Below are positions 5,774-6,092 of a stretch of DNA of 6,092 nt, piece after piece. Under the pieces are notes generated by a model. It was not told the origin of the DNA. It was given only the letters and a program-made list of their open reading frames with translations, and did not search any database. A program made the translations under genes and the position numbers. Source of the stretch: Candidatus Kaiserbacteria bacterium. GTDB taxonomy: Bacteria > Patescibacteriota > Minisyncoccia > Phycocordibacterales > Phycocordibacteraceae. The first letter of the stretch is position 1, and each line of letters starts with the position of its first letter. The stretch spans positions 1 to 6,092 of the forward strand of contig QIHV01000023.1 in assembly GCA_003229135.1 (NCBI GenBank), in the 5' to 3' direction.

Positions 5774-5801
5774 ATTACAGCAGACACAATGCCGCCAACA
5801 A
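5774..5801 (-). promoter_or_regulatory. Candidate promoter for rpsF-ssb-rpsR
   Basis: On the minus strand, TTGTTG (5801-5796), a 16-base spacer and TGTAAT (5779-5774; one mismatch to TATAAT) preceded by TGC, an extended -10 feature. The start of transcription falls near 5768-5766, the foot of the GC-rich hairpin. The -35 match is weak (3 of 6). Confidence 0.4.
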
Positions 5802-5815
5802 GACAAGGTTTTTCC

Positions 5816-5844
5816 TCTAATTTGAAACAGGCTTTCAAATTAGA
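5816..5844. repeat. AT-rich inverted repeat between tatD-like gene and rpsF
   Basis: Twelve perfectly paired positions, TCTAATTTGAAA (5816-5827) with TTTCAAATTAGA (5833-5844), around a 5-base loop. It lies 49 bases after the tatD-like stop on the minus strand. No T run follows on either strand (AGGAAAAACC follows on the minus strand), so it is not a standard intrinsic terminator. It could protect the 3' end of the tatD-like mRNA or be a protein-binding palindrome. Otherwise 5691-5893 holds only the leader elements described above. Confidence 0.5.
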
Positions 5845-5893
5845 AGACTTTATAAATATGTCTATCAATAATGCTTCTTAAAGGTTAAAACTT

Positions 5894-6092
5894 TCAGACA
5901 CCAAAAACTCGCGTGGCATTTTCTACCATTGCTCGGCGAACCAGTTCTTCATTTTCGCCTCGCACACGTGCTATTGCACGTACCACATCCACAACCGCAA
6001 ATGGCGAATTTCTTTTTCCTCGGTTTGGAGCCGGCGACACATATGGAGAATCCGTTTCCGAGAGAATTGAACGTAAAGGAGCATATTGTATC
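5894..6092 (-). CDS. TatD-family metal-dependent hydrolase/DNase, C-terminal part (5' end beyond window)
   Basis: The last 65 residues of the protein are visible, ending in TGA at 5896-5894; the remaining roughly 200 residues of a usual 260-residue TatD lie outside. The fragment reads YAPLRSILSETDSPYVSPAP and then NRGKRNSPFAVVDVVRAIA, RVRGENEELVRRAMVENATR, VFGV. The ETDSPY block holds the conserved metal-ligand Asp at the end of the TIM barrel. P-NRGKRN and the final helix with ENATRVFG are standard C-terminal TatD features. Members are metal-dependent nucleases of the amidohydrolase superfamily. Which subtype (TatD, YcfH, YjjV) cannot be told from the fragment, so no symbol is given. It lies upstream of rpsF on the same strand, 203 bases away, with no clear terminator between. 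Confidence 0.9.
   Translation of the reverse strand, partial: IQYAPLRSILSETDSPYVSPAPNRGKRNSPFAVVDVVRAIARVRGENEELVRRAMVENATRVFGV

Noticed and set aside
4420..5774. The 11-base string GCCCCGCGGTA occurs at 4420-4430 and 5764-5774, in both cases in the GC arm of a hairpin
   Set aside because: In 6 kb a few shared 11-mers are expected by chance, and the hairpins differ in role and outer sequence. I do not treat it as a repeat element.
5789..5881. A 30-codon plus-strand frame starting MPPTRQGFSSNLKQAFKLED
   Set aside because: It is short and has no Shine-Dalgarno. Part of it is the AT-rich inverted repeat, and it lies antisense to the tatD-rpsF leader. Chance frames of this length are common.

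Overview
This window looks like a piece of a small, streamlined bacterial genome, most likely Candidate Phyla Radiation / Patescibacteria (a Parcubacteria-like lineage). The clues are a moderate GC content, very tight gene packing, mostly absent Shine-Dalgarno sequences, an EF-P whose loop reads RMQMRKPVNQTK instead of the PGKG type, a small S18, an extended S6, and an rpsF-ssb-rpsR cluster that ends without rplI. The lineage is judged from remembered family features and not from a search. TGA acts as a stop (it ends the tatD-like gene at the expected place) and TGG is used for Trp, so the genetic code appears standard. This argues against the UGA-recoding CPR groups.

Layout, left to right. 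(1) Positions 1-2670, plus strand: the C-terminal two thirds or so of an FtsK/SpoIIIE DNA translocase, a 109-residue membrane-anchored protein with an Ig-like domain, and recA. They are packed like an operon, with gaps of 2 and 13 bases. (2) Positions 2674-3574, minus strand: an ECF-like sigma-70 factor followed by an overlapping two-helix membrane protein. This pair converges on recA with only 3 bases between the stop codons. (3) Positions 3647-4222, plus strand: efp (elongation factor P), divergent from the sigma gene. (4) Positions 4223-4460: no convincing protein gene. This stretch holds a promoter-like sequence, a series of hairpins and a strong plus-strand terminator, so a small non-coding RNA of about 140 nt is plausible. 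(5) Positions 4461-4498: a perfect 17-bp inverted repeat that serves as a bidirectional terminator. (6) Positions 4509-5690, minus strand: rpsR, ssb and rpsF, transcribed as rpsF-ssb-rpsR. (7) Positions 5691-5893: the rpsF leader, with a candidate promoter, a very stable hairpin at the predicted 5' end of the mRNA and a second AT-rich hairpin. (8) Positions 5894-6092, minus strand: the C-terminal 65 residues of a TatD-family metal-dependent hydrolase.

Functionally these are housekeeping genes: chromosome segregation and recombination (FtsK, RecA), translation (EF-P, S6, S18), replication and repair (SSB) and DNA/RNA hydrolysis (TatD), plus one regulatory pair (sigma factor and membrane partner). 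I see no mobile element, CRISPR array, tRNA or rRNA. The less ordinary parts are the candidate small RNA after efp, the structured rpsF leader, the sigma/membrane-protein pair and the non-canonical EF-P loop. None of them proves a new system from sequence alone.
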